Source of the DNA: Heterobilharzia americana
Lineage: Eukaryota; Platyhelminthes; Trematoda; Strigeidida; Schistosomatidae
Reading direction: 5' to 3'
Assembly: GCA_944470555.2 (NCBI GenBank)
Contig: OX104129.1
Coordinates: 83,970,820-84,034,819 of the forward strand
Length of the DNA stretch: 64,000 bases
Numbering within the stretch: the stretch's first letter is position 1; each line of letters opens with the position of its first letter. Shown piece after piece: positions 22,185 to 34,440 of this stretch. The notes beneath the pieces are model-generated. The model made no database searches. It was not told the origin of the DNA and saw nothing but the letters and a program-made list of their open reading frames with translations. The translations under genes and the position numbers were made by a program.

Positions 22185-23118
22185 GTAATTAGGAGTAGAC
22201 CCTGGACCAGGGAAAAGATCCTGGAAGATTTAGATTTCGCCAACGCTTACTTGTGTCTAGTGTCGCACAGACTTGAAGATTTACAGGTAAAACTGACAAG
22301 TTGACAGAAGAGATGAGCCAGCGAAGTCGAGAACTCAAGTGAATGTAGACAATTCAGAGGTGATGAAGATACTCAAACAACAACAACAACAAGCTTCAAT
22401 CACCATCAACGAGAGAAACTAAAAGGAAGTTGCCTCTCTCACCTACCCATCTATCTAAGTAGCACTGCTTCAACTACACGTCGCGGCACAGACCAGCACG
22501 TCAAAGCCAACCACCATCGGAAAAGCAAGACAGGCGTTCATTAATCTGAAACCAGTGTGGAGATCTTCTCCACTCCACTGCACTCCACTCAGCAAAAAGC
22601 GTGAACAACACATGGATTTTCAACACCAACGTCAGTCAAGTCAGTGATTCCATGTGATGGTTGAGAGACTTGGCGCATTACGAACAGCATTTCCAACAAA
22701 CTACATATATTCTTCAACAAATGCCGCCACCTACACTGGCTCAGTGCTGACACTGAAGCTGAGATGGCGAGAAGAATACGAATGAGCAACAAGGAACTCA
22801 CCGTTACTGGTGACGAACCAACGAAATAAGAACTTATCACTCGAAAAATATGTAGGGTGAGAAAGTGGAGATGGATTGTGCATGCGCTGAGAAGACCATT
22901 TGGGGACATCACGTGTCAGGCCAAGCAGTTGAGTGGAAGCCAAATAGTAAACGGCGAGTTAGGCGTTCGAGAGTGACGTTGTGGAAATGGTGTGAGGAAT
23001 CAATAGGATATTGTGGGCAGTCGTTGTGCGAGATTCAAAAGATTGCAGAGAACAGAGTAAAGTGGTGACGGGCTACTGAAGCCCTATGTTCCATTAAGAA
23101 CCCAAAAGAAAAATAATA
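22185..23118 (+). mobile_element. Non-LTR family A copy
   Basis: Starts near the RT motif C remnant (ILEDLDFANAYLCLVSHRLEDL) and runs through the C-terminal region (EMDCACAEKTIWGHHVSGQAVEWKP) to a weak ATA tail at about 23110. 5'-truncated in the RT domain, with frameshifts. It lies in the intron between exons ii and iii of the cadherin gene. Confidence 0.78.
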
Positions 23119-24454
23119 ATGGCGAAATTGGTTATTTCGCATTGATCAACTAAGATATCTAATCCATTCCTAGAGGAGATCAATCATGATCGAAATAGCT
23201 AAGTTACAGTGTCTTTGAATGCAGGATTGGGTGAACTTTATGAAGGGTGGGGAGGTGGTTCGAAGGGGACACCATTCCTCTGGAAGTTCCACATCTGTGT
23301 TACTGATGAATGCCAACAAACAATAATCTTATGTAGTTTACTGCTTTCCTGCAGTTGCCTGTCATCAGCTAGGGTGTGTGTCACCTTAACATACAAATTT
23401 ATATCTCTCTCGTCTCCCTTTTACTCAGTGGTCAGTATTTATGTTTATTCTTGTAACTATCAACTTAAACAAAACTATCTCAGAGAATAGACCAGTAAAA
23501 GAGTCTATGCAGTCTAAGTTGATGTTCAAGTTGTAACTAAACTTCAAACAGGGTCAATCATAACTTTATGTAGGAATCTTCATTCTAGAAAACCTTCCCA
23601 ATAGTGACAAACTGTTCAGTACTGTGTAACAAGTTAGTCAAGTGCCCATTACGTACATCATCTCACACTCAAGTTGTCAATTAGCTCAAAGAAGTAGGTA
23701 CTTTGAACGTTAGCGTCTACACGCTTCTCTGAACCTATTTCAAGGTATTTAGACATCAAAATGGATAAAATATTTCAATAGTTTCAATGTACTACCAATC
23801 TGGTTCATTTTGGAGAGGTCACTGAAATCAGATGATTAAAAGGTGACTTTTAGATTTAGAAGGAATCATCGATCAGCTTCCAGTTGGTTTAGTAACAATC
23901 TGAGTAATTACCTTTTTACTTACTACATTTCCAATTCACTACAAAGATTAGATATCAGGCACAACTTTTGTTCCTCTATGAGTTGTTAAATCCTGGAACA
24001 TTCTTCTTCCACATGTGATACAAGCTACTTTGTCTGAATTCTTTACACGTGGACTGGATACTTATGATGATATATGGCTTGGATCCGCCTAGAACTAAAT
24101 GAATTTTCACATTTGAACGATCACTTTTCTCTTTTTCCGTTACTTGTGCACAGGTTGACAATCACAAGAAGTAGTCATTCAGGGATTTTAGACACGGAAG
24201 CCAGTTAACCGAAAGTTTCTTCTGTTCTGTCAACAACCATTTGAACCATTTGAACATTATAGTTCTCATTAACTGGTAATTCAAGGGTAGCCAACTTTAT
24301 GTTGTCTAGTCGTACATGATACAACCGAAGGAATCGGTTTACATCTTAGTTAGAAAGGAAAATCAATTTTGTTGAGGTTTTAGGTACGTGTTAGTTAGAA
24401 GTGTCAGAAGACACAAAACCTCGCTTGACCAGGAAGGACTTTCTACCGATTCCC
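23119..24454. other. No recognised feature
   Basis: Intron between exons iii and ii. Short open frames only (23209-23490 plus, 24161-23976 minus), without domains or splice support. Confidence 0.5.
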
Positions 24455-25375
24455 TTGATCCATTGAATTTTAAGGGAGTTGTGGAGATTTTGAAGTATTT
24501 CAAATTGTTACTCATCATAGATTGACATCAATTGGAAGAACAAAGGAAACTTGACAGCACTGGACAGCTGTCCCAGCACACTAGTATCAGACTCCTCAGA
24601 AGTGAGCACCCACAAATCCGCCCGCCCGCCCTCCACCGATTGAACCCACCACCTTCAGGTTCCATGGACAGCACCTCAACATTCAGCCACTCGGTCACAA
24701 TCTAATCGTCTATATTTCCAACTTCTATTGGTTCATGATATAGCCCCACCCCCAACACCGAATGTCATGGCTGAACTTCGAGAATCATCTCTCGAAGTTA
24801 GTCACGAATGAGCACCAGTTCAACTGAAATTTGAGGGAGTTGTGTAGATTTGGAAATATTTGAAGTTGTTATTCATTGTAGACTGACATTAGTAGGAGTA
24901 ATAAAGGAAACCTGGGAACACTGGACAGCTGATTTGTCCTTTGTTCCTCCAACTGATATCAGTCTACAATGAATAACAACTTCAAATATTTCCAAATCTC
25001 CGCAACTCCATCAAAATTCAATTGAACTGGTGCTCATTCGTGACTAGATTCGAGAGGTGATTCTCGAAGTTCCAATGAGAAGTCGTGACCAGTAGGGATA
25101 AAATCTGACTGTCATGAGAACAGTTACTCAACCATTACATTCGGCGTTGTGGGTGGGGCTATGTCATGAGCTAATAGAAGTTGGAAATATAGACGATTAG
25201 ATTGTGACCGAGTGACTGAATGTTGAGGTGCTGTCCATGGAACCTGAAGGTGGTGGGTTCGATCCCTGGAGGGCGGTTTTGTGGGTGCTCACTTCTGAGG
25301 AGTCTGATACTAGTGAGCAGGGACAGCTATCCAGTGCTCTCGAGTTTCCTTTGTTCCTGCAACTGATGTCATACA
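24455..25375. repeat. Two R2 units in inverted orientation forming a long hairpin
   Basis: 24455-24945 reads minus and 24946-25375 reads plus. The inner parts (about 24775-24945 and 24946-25095) are near-complementary over about 160 bp, including ATTCATTGTAGACTGACAT and its mirror. The plus unit keeps B box GGTTCGATCCC (about 25256) and the ordered head-tail junction at about 25095. Both hammerheads are degenerate. Confidence 0.72.
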
Positions 25376-25671
25376 ATCTGCTTAAATTTCTTTTCTGTAT
25401 TGCGTAATTGTAATTTCAACTGTATCCTATGCATATAACTTTAGTTGACCCACTGATTTTGTGAAAAAATCTGCCTGATTATTTTGGCTTACATATTATT
25501 TGCCGACTACTTTGTCACCATATGAGTGTTTGATTTTCAATTATGTTGGTAATCATGCTAACTTACAATTTTCTCATACTATACCACGTCTAACGTAATT
25601 AAGCGCAATAAATATTCAAGTTTATACACAATAGAGAAAAGCAGTTTAAACGACCTTGAATTAAGACTTAC

Positions 25672-26733
25672 TTTAGCCCATTCTGATTGGCTGAATTCAT
25701 AATCAAATCCACCAATAGTAATTAACTCAAAATTAACACTGGATATTGGATTCAGTTGAAATGGACCAATCATAGAAGTTTGACTGTTGCTAATTGTTGC
25801 CGATTGCAGATTATGTTCCTCAGCTGTAGTATGATGTATGGTGGGATAGAAAAGTCTTTCTAATCGTTGCATTTCTTTAAGTGAAGACGTCTGTGATGTT
25901 TGGTGATGAACTTTGTGATTGACATTACTTGTAGTCATTGGTTCTAAATAGCATTGGAAACTGCCACCAGGACCAGTATCTGGATCACTGACCACTACAA
26001 ATGCCAATAGTTGTGTTATTGTTGACAATGAAATGTCTTCTGTATTGTAAGCATCGAAATTTTTGCTTAATTGACGATTAATTCCACTCTGTCCTGGTGT
26101 TTCATTGATATATACCTGTAATACATTGTTCCTTTCCTCACTGTCATCACTGGATTTCTTTGAAGTTATCCCATTGACTGATTCCACTGTGATTTGAGGG
26201 GGGACATCGTTTACATCAGTTACAAATATGCTTACAATAGCTTCATCAAATCCTGGATGACCAGATTGATCATGAGCAAGTACACGAATAAGATGATGCT
26301 TAGATTGTTCATAATCTAATCTTGCACGTGTACTCAACCAACCGGTTTTTGGATCGATTTCAAACAAGCCCCTTCTTGCACTACTACTACTACTGTTCTT
26401 ATTGTTTTTAGTAGTAGTAGTAGTAGTAGTAATAGTAGGAGTGTCGATGGGTTTATTACTTTTGCCCACAATGGAGGTGTTATACGCATTATGTTGAATT
26501 TGATGATGGGGATTGTCATTATTGGCAAGTGGTAAACCTTTCATATTATTCGACAAGTGTTCTCCGTCAATACTCACTATACTGTAAACAATTTGACCAG
26601 ATAACCCATCGTCTGGATCATCTGCAATCAGTTGTATTAAACGTAAGCCTTCAGGTGAATTCTCTGGTACATAGACAACAAGACTTTTATTTCGAAATAC
26701 TGGATGATTATCATTTTCATCTGTCACAATGAT
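25672..26733 (-). CDS. Protocadherin-like gene, exon ii (large)
   Basis: This 1062-nt phase-0/phase-0 exon of 354 codons lies between a (pyrimidine/CA-rich) CACAG acceptor and a GTAAGT donor. It holds the calcium-binding linker DENDNHPVF at residues about 5-13, then PENSPEG, DPDDGLSGQIVYSI, LFEIDPKTGWLSTRARLDYE, AHDQSGHPGFDEA and a second linker DVNDVPP. The next repeat contains DPDTGPGGSFQCYLE and ends at GGFDYEFSQSEWAK. So there is one complete cadherin repeat and most of a second. An insert of about 60 residues rich in Asn, Thr and Ser, including a Thr run coded by a trinucleotide microsatellite near 26406-26440, splits the first repeat. A second insert rich in His and Ser lies in the next repeat. 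Such loops are not standard in vertebrate cadherins. Direct joining to exon iii gives SEWAK-IVCIDNGEP, a normal cadherin strand. Confidence 0.92.
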
Positions 26734-27059
26734 CTGTGTGTGTGTGTAGGGGAAGAAGAAGAAAAGCGGACACTGAATTGCTGGTTTTTTTTTAGAAAGC
26801 ACAAAAAATGTTTAGAAAAAGGTTATTTTCCTAAATGGTGGTTCAACTGTGTCATTGTTGCATAGCTTAGTTCAAGTTTTTAACCTTTGGCTTTGTGCTG
26901 ATAGGGATGTGAAGAGACTGTGATCAAAGTGAACAAGACAATAGTAACCAACGGTTGATAACTTTTGATGACATCACACTGTTGTCTACCATAATCCACC
27001 TGTTCCCTTCTATATATTTTGGCAACTTGTGCAAAGTTCTACTTTGATTTATCCATCTA

Positions 27060-28226
27060 GACATCTTCAGCAAAGTAATTTGGCAGTTGCTTCAACACTA
27101 CGGAATACTACAAACCTATATCAACCTCATTCAACAACTATATGAAGATGCTACATGCTAAGTAATTCACAGCGGGAAGCTCAGTGATGCTTTTGAAGTG
27201 AAGATAAGAGTGAAACAGGGCTGTCTACTATCACCCATGATATTCCTGATTGCGGTCGACTGGATCATTCAGCAAACAGCGAGGAGCGAGAAGAAGGGGG
27301 TACGCTGGGCCGGGGAAAAGATCCTAGAAGAAGATAAGGGTTTCGCCACCGATTTAATGTCACACAAACTCGAAAATCTACAGGAGAGAGCTAACAAGTT
27401 GACAGAAGAGGTGACCCAGCGAAGTCGAGAACTCAAGTGAATGTAGACAATTCAGAGGTGATGAAGATACCCAAACAACAACACCATCAATCACAAGTAC
27501 CAATCACCATGAACGGAAGAAACTCAAAGGTAGTTGTCTCGTTCAACTATCTAGGCAGCACTGTTTCAATTACACGTCGCAGCACAGACCAGCACGTCAA
27601 AGCCAACCACCATCGGAAAAGCAAAAGTGGCATTCATCAACGTGAAACCAATGTGAAGATCTAATGCACTCCACTCCACTCAGCATAAAGCCTGAATAAC
27701 ATCCGAATTTTCAACACCTACATCAGTCAAGTCAGTGATTCCATGTGATGGTTGAGAGACTTGGAGCATTAGGAACAGCATTTCCAACAAACTTCAGATA
27801 TTCATCAACAAATGCCGCCACCTACTCTGGCTCAATACTGACACTGAAGCTGAGATGGAGAGAAGAATAAGAATAAGCAACAAGGAACTCAATTTGGCTG
27901 GCGACGAATCAATATAGCAAGAACCTATCACTCGAAAAATATGTAGGGTGGGAAAGTGGAGATGGATTGGGCATGCTATGAGAAGACGGTTCTAGGATAT
28001 CACGTTCCAGTCCAGGTACTCGAGTTGAAGTCGAAGGAGGAACGACGAGTTGGGCGTCCGAGGTGAGGGTGATATTGTGGAGATGATGTGAGGAAGAAGT
28101 GAGAGCTTCTGGGCTGTTGTTGAGCGAGGTTGAAAAGATTGCAGAAAAGAGAGTGGGATGGAGACGTGCAACTGAAGCTGTATGTTCCACTAGGAACTCA
28201 AGGGATAAATAATAATAATAATAATG
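27060..28226 (+). mobile_element. Non-LTR family A copy, RT to (ATA)n tail
   Basis: Reads from the HYGIL...INLIQQLYEDATC segment through VKQGCLLSPMIFLIAVDWIIQQ (motif B) and a deleted motif C, then C-terminal sequences, to an ATA tail at about 28208-28226. Part of the frame is still open (27198-27440). It lies just upstream (minus-strand sense) of cadherin exon ii. Confidence 0.8.
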
Positions 28227-28862
28227 ATCAGAAGACATTATATCCCTTTACATGTGTGTATAAACTGATCTTTATTGTATGAAATTTAGTATTTCGATCG
28301 AACATGCCTCGATTTAACTTGGGCAAATGTTCATTGTTATTTTCAAGGTTATCACCTTAATTTTCAAAGGAATAACTATTTTTCATTTTATTCTCTTGAA
28401 GATCAAATAAAAGTCAACAACATATAAGTTTTTTTCTTTTGAAAAAATAAACAAACTGGTTTTTTTTTCTCCAAAGAATACTTTGAGGTTATACTATAAG
28501 TGACAAAACAGTATTTCAATACTTAGAGGGGAATGGCCTTAGATGAACAGATAATAAACCTATGAAGTCTAGATAACACTTTTGAAAATATAATAACCAA
28601 GTTAATTAAATTGAACATTGAATAGATGAGCTATCTCACACAGGAGAATAATGATGAACTCGCCTATCATAATACTGATAGGGTTAAATTCAAACTGCCC
28701 AGCACATGTAAGCACATACTGGAACAATTTCCAGTTATATGTAAGCAGTACAGTTATCATATGTCAAGGTGTCCATCGTTGAATGCAGTTGGAAATTGTA
28801 TACTTTCCAATGATAAATTAGTGTATTTAATTCAGTCATTGCAGAAGATCAACTAAAGCTGG
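28227..28862. other. No recognised feature
   Basis: AT-rich intron sequence between exons ii and i. Confidence 0.5.
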
Positions 28863-29010
28863 AATGCCTCAAAGGTAACATCTCTGACTACACCACTTGG
28901 GTGATACGGGTTCGAATCTCAGAAAAGAGGCATCAGTTCTATTGATGTTGAAAACATATCTTGCTGATTAGAGTCACCAAACATGAAACTTGAGTCTGTT
29001 ACAGGTTTAT
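28863..29010 (+). repeat. R3 repeat fragment
   Basis: B box GGTTCGAATCTC at about 28909, then CATCAGTT...ATTGATGTTGAAAACATATC, and a degenerate hammerhead-like CTGATTAGAGTC...ATGAAACTTGAGTC. 5' part lost. Confidence 0.58.
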
Positions 29011-29024
29011 AACGATTACCACAA

Positions 29025-29955
29025 CCTTTCATTTCTTCTTAACACCATCTCCTCCTTGTTATCTTCGCCTCCAACGTCCAACTAGTCGTTTCTCATTTCG
29101 CTTTCACTCAAGGGCCTGGCTTGGTGCGTAAAATCCGTTAACGGTCTTCTCAGTGTATGTCCAATTCAATCCATCTCCACCTTCGTCTGGATATTTGTTG
29201 GGCGGAGGGTTCCTCGTCGGCTGGTTCGTTACCAGCCCAAGTAACTTCCTTGTTGCTTATTCTTATTATTCTGGCCATCTAATCGATCTTCAGTATTGAG
29301 TTAGCGTGGGCGGCAGCTGGTCATGATGTATGTGTGCAGTTTGTTGAAAATGTTTTTCATAACGTGCCAAATCTGTCATTCATCAAATAGAATCACTGAC
29401 CTGACTGACATTAGTGTTGAAAATCCGGATCTTGTTCATGTTTTATGCTGAGTGGAATGAAGTGGAGTGATTTCAAATTATTGGAGGCCTGTCTTTCTGT
29501 CTCTCCGATTCTGGCTTTGACATCCTCATCTGTGCCGTCGCGTGTAGTTGACAGAATGCTGCCTAGTTGGTAGGGGAAAGAGAGAACTTCCCCTAGATCC
29601 CTCCCGTTGATGGTGATCGGTGCTTGTTGTTGGTTGGGTATCTTCATCACTTCTGTCTTCTCTACGTTCATCTGAAGGAAGTGCTGTCTTCCTTTGCTGC
29701 CTCGCATCTTCTGCCAACTTGTTAGTTTTCGCCTGTAGATCTCCAAGTTTGTGGGACATTAGACATTAGACATAAATCATGATCACTTAAACCCAAATCT
29801 TCCTTTGGGGTTTTTTCGTCAATCAAACAGCGTATGCGCATCTTCTTGCTCTTCATAGTTGTCTGTTGCATGATCTAGTCGAGTCGACTACAGTTAGGAA
29901 GATCATCAGTGATAGTAGACAACCTTGTCTTACTTTTTTCACCGCTATGCTCCTC
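29025..29955 (-). mobile_element. Non-LTR family A copy lacking its 3' tail
   Basis: Minus strand. The frame 29759-29411 encodes MSHKLGDLQAKTNKLAEDAR and VEKTEVMKIPNQQQAPITIN, then a (TTRDGTDEDVKARIGE) segment, the family A C-terminal core. The triplet tail and the last 100 bp are absent on the low-coordinate side, so the copy is also 3'-damaged. Confidence 0.75.
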
Positions 29956-30129
29956 TTAATCATCCTGAAGGGATCAGCATATTCTGTCAATTCTGTGTTA
30001 GCTACATGGTGAACTGATTTTGTTCTGTGTTTATTGTTTTTGTCCTCCTATTTTTTTCTTAATTTGTGTAATTGTGTGCGCCCCTGAAATGTGAGTTCAG
30101 ACTTGAAGAAATTTATTGAGCATGGTAAT

Positions 30130-30440
30130 TATGACTAGTGGCTAGACGAAGAGCGTATGACGCACGTTATATCCTATTTTGGATTTATCAAGTGGATGTA
30201 CCTGCCTACTGATGAAGGATGTTACTCTCGATAAAGCAACAACCAAGGACCAATCACTTGAAACATCAGAGAGTCATCTGTTTGTCCATTGAATCATGAC
30301 AGCCACTTCTTATGCCATAGATATAATTAATTTTATGTTAATGCTTATAACTATACGTTGTTTTTAGAACTGAGAAGCAGATATGTTCAGTTAACGAGAC
30401 CGAGATAAGATGAAACATGAGTTCTAGATTTCGCTGCTAG
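30130..30440. repeat. R1 repeat remnant, two-strand
   Basis: Minus-type phrase at about 30133-30208 (GTGGCTAGACG...GTGGATGTACCTGCC) and plus-type phrase at 30362-30436 (TTAACGAGAC...GATGAAAC...CTGCTAGCCGC). Both cores are damaged. Confidence 0.55.
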
Positions 30441-30511
30441 CCGCTATTCATCATTATTATTGAACAGGAAACTTGTAAGTCTCACGTGATTGGTCAGACA
30501 ACAAGGCATTT

Positions 30512-31215
30512 GTTAATATTATTATTTGTCCCTTGGGTTCCTAATAGAACATAGGGCTTCAGTAGCACGTCTCCATCCCACTCTCTTCTCTGAAATCTTT
30601 CGAACTTGGCACCACGACTGCTCATAACTCGACGTTTCCCATTCGGATTCCATTCAAGTGCCTGGACTGGCACGTGATGTCTTCAAATGGTCATCTCAGC
30701 GCATGCCCAATCCATCTCCTCCATATTTGTAGAGCGATAGGTTCTTGCCTCGTTGATGCGTCGCCAGCCAGATTGAGTTCCTTGTTGCTTATTCTTATTC
30801 CTCCCGCCATCTCAGCTTCAGTGTCAGTATTTAGTGAGCGTAGGTGGCATTTGTTGATGAATATGTGTAGTTTGTTGGAAATACTGTTCGTAATGCGCCA
30901 AGTGTCACAACCATCACATGGGAGCACTGACTTGACTGATGTAGGTGTTGAAAATTCGGATGTTGTTGACGCCTTATACTGAGTGGAGTGGAGTGGAGTG
31001 AAGAAGATCTCCACACTGGTTTCAGATTTATGAACGCCTGTCTTGCTTTTCCGATGGTGGTTGGCTTTGACGTGCTCGTTTGTGCCACCACGTCAACATT
31101 CACTTGAGTTCCGACTTCTCTGGCTCATCTCTTCCGTCAACTTGTCAGTTTTTGCCTGTAGATCTTCAGGTTTGTGTGACATTGGTCACAAGTCACTAAT
31201 GGTCCTTGATTATCA
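30512..31215 (-). mobile_element. Non-LTR family A copy
   Basis: Starts with a (TAT)n tail and TGTCCCTTGGG, then the usual C-terminal sequences including the STPLHST region, and ends near the motif C segment (DIGHKS... on the opposite reading). The frame 31014-30691 keeps [12 protein letters not shown] family A copy between two R1 remnants. Confidence 0.77.
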
Positions 31216-31529
31216 CTCTACTGGGCCCTAATTGTTATCTTAATTGCATCGATCATTTTTACAGTCAAAATTATCTTTTGATGATGTTTCTGTCACCTCT
31301 GTAGTTACAGAGGTCGAGTTTAATGTTTGGGAATGGCTCAGAGTGCCCGGGCATAAAACCAAGGTGAAGTATAAATTCTCTACTGTTTGTATCTTTGATT
31401 AAACAAACTCTGAGGTACTATAAACAATAAATTGCAAACGTCTCATTCACCTTTGTTAACATAATACCGCCTAAATTTTTCTGCATATAAAGAGCTCATT
31501 CGAGAGATTTTTGGACATTGATTTTGAGG

Positions 31530-31640
31530 ATTGATAGTGGATAGCAGTGGAATGTAGGATAAGCGTTTCATCCCGTTCGAGGCTGGACAGCTGTATGTAC
31601 CTGCTTTGATGTATCTCTTCCAGTTATTAGCTCTTTTGCT
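31530..31640 (-). repeat. R1 hammerhead remnant
   Basis: Minus strand 31604-31535: GGTACATACAG, a scrambled core, TGAAACGCTTATCC, and TTCCACTGCTATCC. The core CTGANGAG is gone. Confidence 0.55.
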
Positions 31641-32682
31641 TATTCCAGAGAGCTCATTGTGTCTCACAGTGTAGCTTTTGATGAAATCCTGAAGCTGTTA
31701 GGACAAACTGGTTCTAGCACATACAAACTTTCAAAATCTGTGACACTTATGAGAGAACGTTTGGTGGATATAATGTGAAATATTCGAACACATTGTAGTC
31801 TACAGATATGCGAAGGGTGGAACGTAATGATATGAGGGCATAGATATTTTGTCGGTGTTGTTCTTCAATGGTATGCCTCCTATGTTGTGTAACCAACTGG
31901 TGACCAGTCTTGAGATATAGTGCACAGTTGAAGGTGAGAACAGTAGGACAGTTTATCAAGTTAACAGCATATATCTCATTCGATGGAATTGAATCACAGA
32001 TCGTTAAAGAAAGCTGGCGCTTCTTACAAATTGTAGTGGTGTTTGAACTGACATCATTTCCGAAGAAGAACAACCTATTCTTGAATTTCTGACATATTTG
32101 ATTTAAGCATTGTGCTGAAAGCTGAACCTTTTGACCAGATATTATCTACATGTTGAAAATAAGCGAATAATGTTTGAATATGATGTAGTAAACAATTTGA
32201 ATCGATGCGTGATACTATGGATTTCCGGCGCTAAACGTTTATTGACCTAGATTGACTCCTCCTATAGCTATGCTGTTTCCTGTGTGTAACAGTTTCAGTG
32301 ATGTTGCAAACTTATTTAGCAGCCGGGAGCTGTATATCGACAACAACAACTTTCTAACTAATGGCACATGTAATGAAAGTGGCAGATTATGTTGGATCAG
32401 AAAACCAGCAATACTAAGCTTTATGGTATAGTAACATTCAATAAGCGTTGAACTACAGATGACAATTTTCCTCCCTGATAGATAACACTATGGTATCTCA
32501 AAACAATAGTTATCGGTTTTTAATCACATTGGAAACAGAAACATGCTGGATAGTGAGTTCGATTTCTGGAAGGTATGGAATACACCTTCAGGATTTCAGC
32601 CAATATTAGACGATTGTGTAATTGTTATCTGTAGAATTATATGCATGACTCCGACTGAGTATCCAAAAATGTTGGGCCTGTA
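31641..32682. other. No recognised feature
   Basis: Two overlapping open frames (32073-31747 minus and 31910-32092 plus) show no recognisable domain. Confidence 0.45.
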
Positions 32683-32805
32683 CTCCCTCCCTCCCTCCCT
32701 CACTCACTCACTCACTCACTCACTCACTCACTCACTCACTCACTCACTCACTCACTCACTCACTCACTCACTCACTCACTCACTCACTCACTCACTTACT
32801 TATTT
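32683..32805 (+). repeat. (CTCC)n/(CTCA)n microsatellite
   Basis: Four CTCC units followed by about 24 CTCA units, then degenerate CTTA/TTTA units to about 32830. It lies in the intron upstream of exon i, or in the 5' part of the intron. No coding use is likely. Confidence 0.95.
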
Positions 32806-33114
32806 ACTTGCTCATACACTTATTTACTCGCCTAATCAGATGCAGTTATATCATTTTCATTAACGTAAGATATATGTGTGAAAGGTTTAAAGTTGTCTTA
32901 TCACAGTGTTAGATTAAAACAGAGCAAAAACTTACGTGATCATAAACTGTATTCAAATGTTGGTATCAATAGACTTTATTCTAACATTATTCAATGTAGT
33001 CATCACTACCTTCTAATATATTGACAGAATGAACTTTTAGAACTCCTATGACGACCAAAAGTTTTCAAGTAGAAGAAATTTTTTACACTAAAAAAAATAA
33101 TAATAATAACTCAC

Positions 33115-33523
33115 TTCTAAATACATTTGTCCAGTAAATGCTGGTGAACCATTATCAACTGCATTCAATACAAAATGATAACTTCGTTTAGTCTCCCAGT
33201 CCAACTGTTTAGCTATCTTCAAGTACAATTGTTCAGGTCTGCTTTGATGATGATGATGATGAGGTAGTAATAAGGGTTGGTTGGTAGCTGGCGACGACGA
33301 CGACGATGATGATGATAGTGAAGGATGGTAAACGAATGCATTCTTCTCTTTTCCATACGGTAAGTTATTATCATTATGATTAAGATCACGTACATAGTAA
33401 TCAAGATTCGAGGATGCATACTGTACTTGATTGGAGGTAGATGATGTTAATGAAAGTTCAGGAAATTCACTGGATATCTGAATCAACTCAAATGTTTCAT
33501 CACCTTGTGTAAGCAATTGATAT
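33115..33523 (-). CDS. Protocadherin-like gene, exon i (first visible)
   Basis: Internal exon of a cadherin-superfamily adhesion receptor, which would act at the cell surface in calcium-dependent adhesion. On the minus strand it starts after a TTTATCAG acceptor and ends before a GTGAGT donor. It is 409 nt: one base completes a codon from an upstream exon, then 136 codons. The end of a cadherin repeat is clear: QLDWETKRSYHFVLNAVDNG, then SPAFTGQMYLE, which matches the family pattern LDxE...YxFxLxAxDxGxP. Before it lies a low-complexity stretch with a nine-Ser run and a five-His run, coded by trinucleotide-like repeats. It ends in phase 0 and reads straight into the next exon as YLE-IIVTDENDN. 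The upstream exon was not found to the right, so the 5' part of the gene is probably outside the window or in an exon too small to see. Confidence 0.88.
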
Positions 33524-33939
33524 CTGATAAACAAAGAAGATGGATATTTCTTTTTTAGACAAAACGTAGGTAAAACTTATATGAAAATCAAACTATAGCT
33601 AAGCATATTCTTCTTCTAGAAAGTTATTTAGATCAAAGTTAAGAAATATTTGACAGTAGAGTCAATTTACCGCCTAAGAAGCAGATAAGAAGCGTTTAGA
33701 AGGCTGAAAATACCACACCATAGCGACCAGGAATCAAACAACAAACTTGCACTTCCGGATATGCTTATCATTTGATGATTGCTTCCTAGAAGAACAGTTA
33801 TAGATACAACTTCATGGAAAAAGTAAGCCTTGGAAACCAGAAGACGGATTATCTTACTTTACATAGAGAACATATCCGATATTACAACTAGATTACTGAA
33901 GCATGTTGCAATCGGTTTGGCTCACAAGCCTAAAAAATC

Positions 33940-34440
33940 TCTTCAAATTTTAATATGGAGGCCATAAAATGCAATGACAAAGGCAAACACAGTATACATT
34001 ATCTATAAAATAAACTGCAGAAACTGTGAAAAACATGACATCGGACAATTTGGTTAGCCTGTTGGTATCCATCTTTATGAACATCAGGTAGCAGTGAAGC
34101 GTCACGATATATATTCGCTTATATCAATAGACACGGATAACCGTGAACGTGGATTCGACTGGAATAGAGGAGATACAAAGAAAGCCAGAGAATTTATACA
34201 ATCTTAATATTCAGGTCAGTCATTGGCCCAATTTATCAACCAATAAAAAACAATGAGACAACCAATCAAAATAAATATAGAGACTACCAATCACACACAA
34301 GGTCATCTGGACAAGCTACTCAATAAATAGTAGAGTAAACCTAATAGCTCACTTCTTTTTGAAGTTTGCGTTGACAGTATTGTCTAGAATGACAATGAAA
34401 GCTCCTCATCCAGCTCAGAGAACAGAAGACCGTGGGAATC
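33940..34440 (+). pseudogene. PLE fragment: GIY-YIG and 3' tail
   Basis: The plus-strand reading gives KINCRNCEKHDIGQFG, a stop, then GIHLYEHQVAVKRHDIYSLI and FDWNRGDTKKAREFIQS. This is a GIY-YIG domain with the YIGQ tyrosine replaced (DIGQ) and an in-frame stop. The following 200 bases resemble 8335-8560, the shared 3' end. It lies upstream of the first visible cadherin exon, with respect to the minus strand. Confidence 0.72.

Noticed and set aside
32683..32830. Possible CRISPR-like or tandem gene repeat
   Set aside because: Simple tetranucleotide repeat without spacers in a eukaryotic genome.
32543..32863. Open frame with a long TH-SL repeat
   Set aside because: It is the translation of the (CTCA)n microsatellite.
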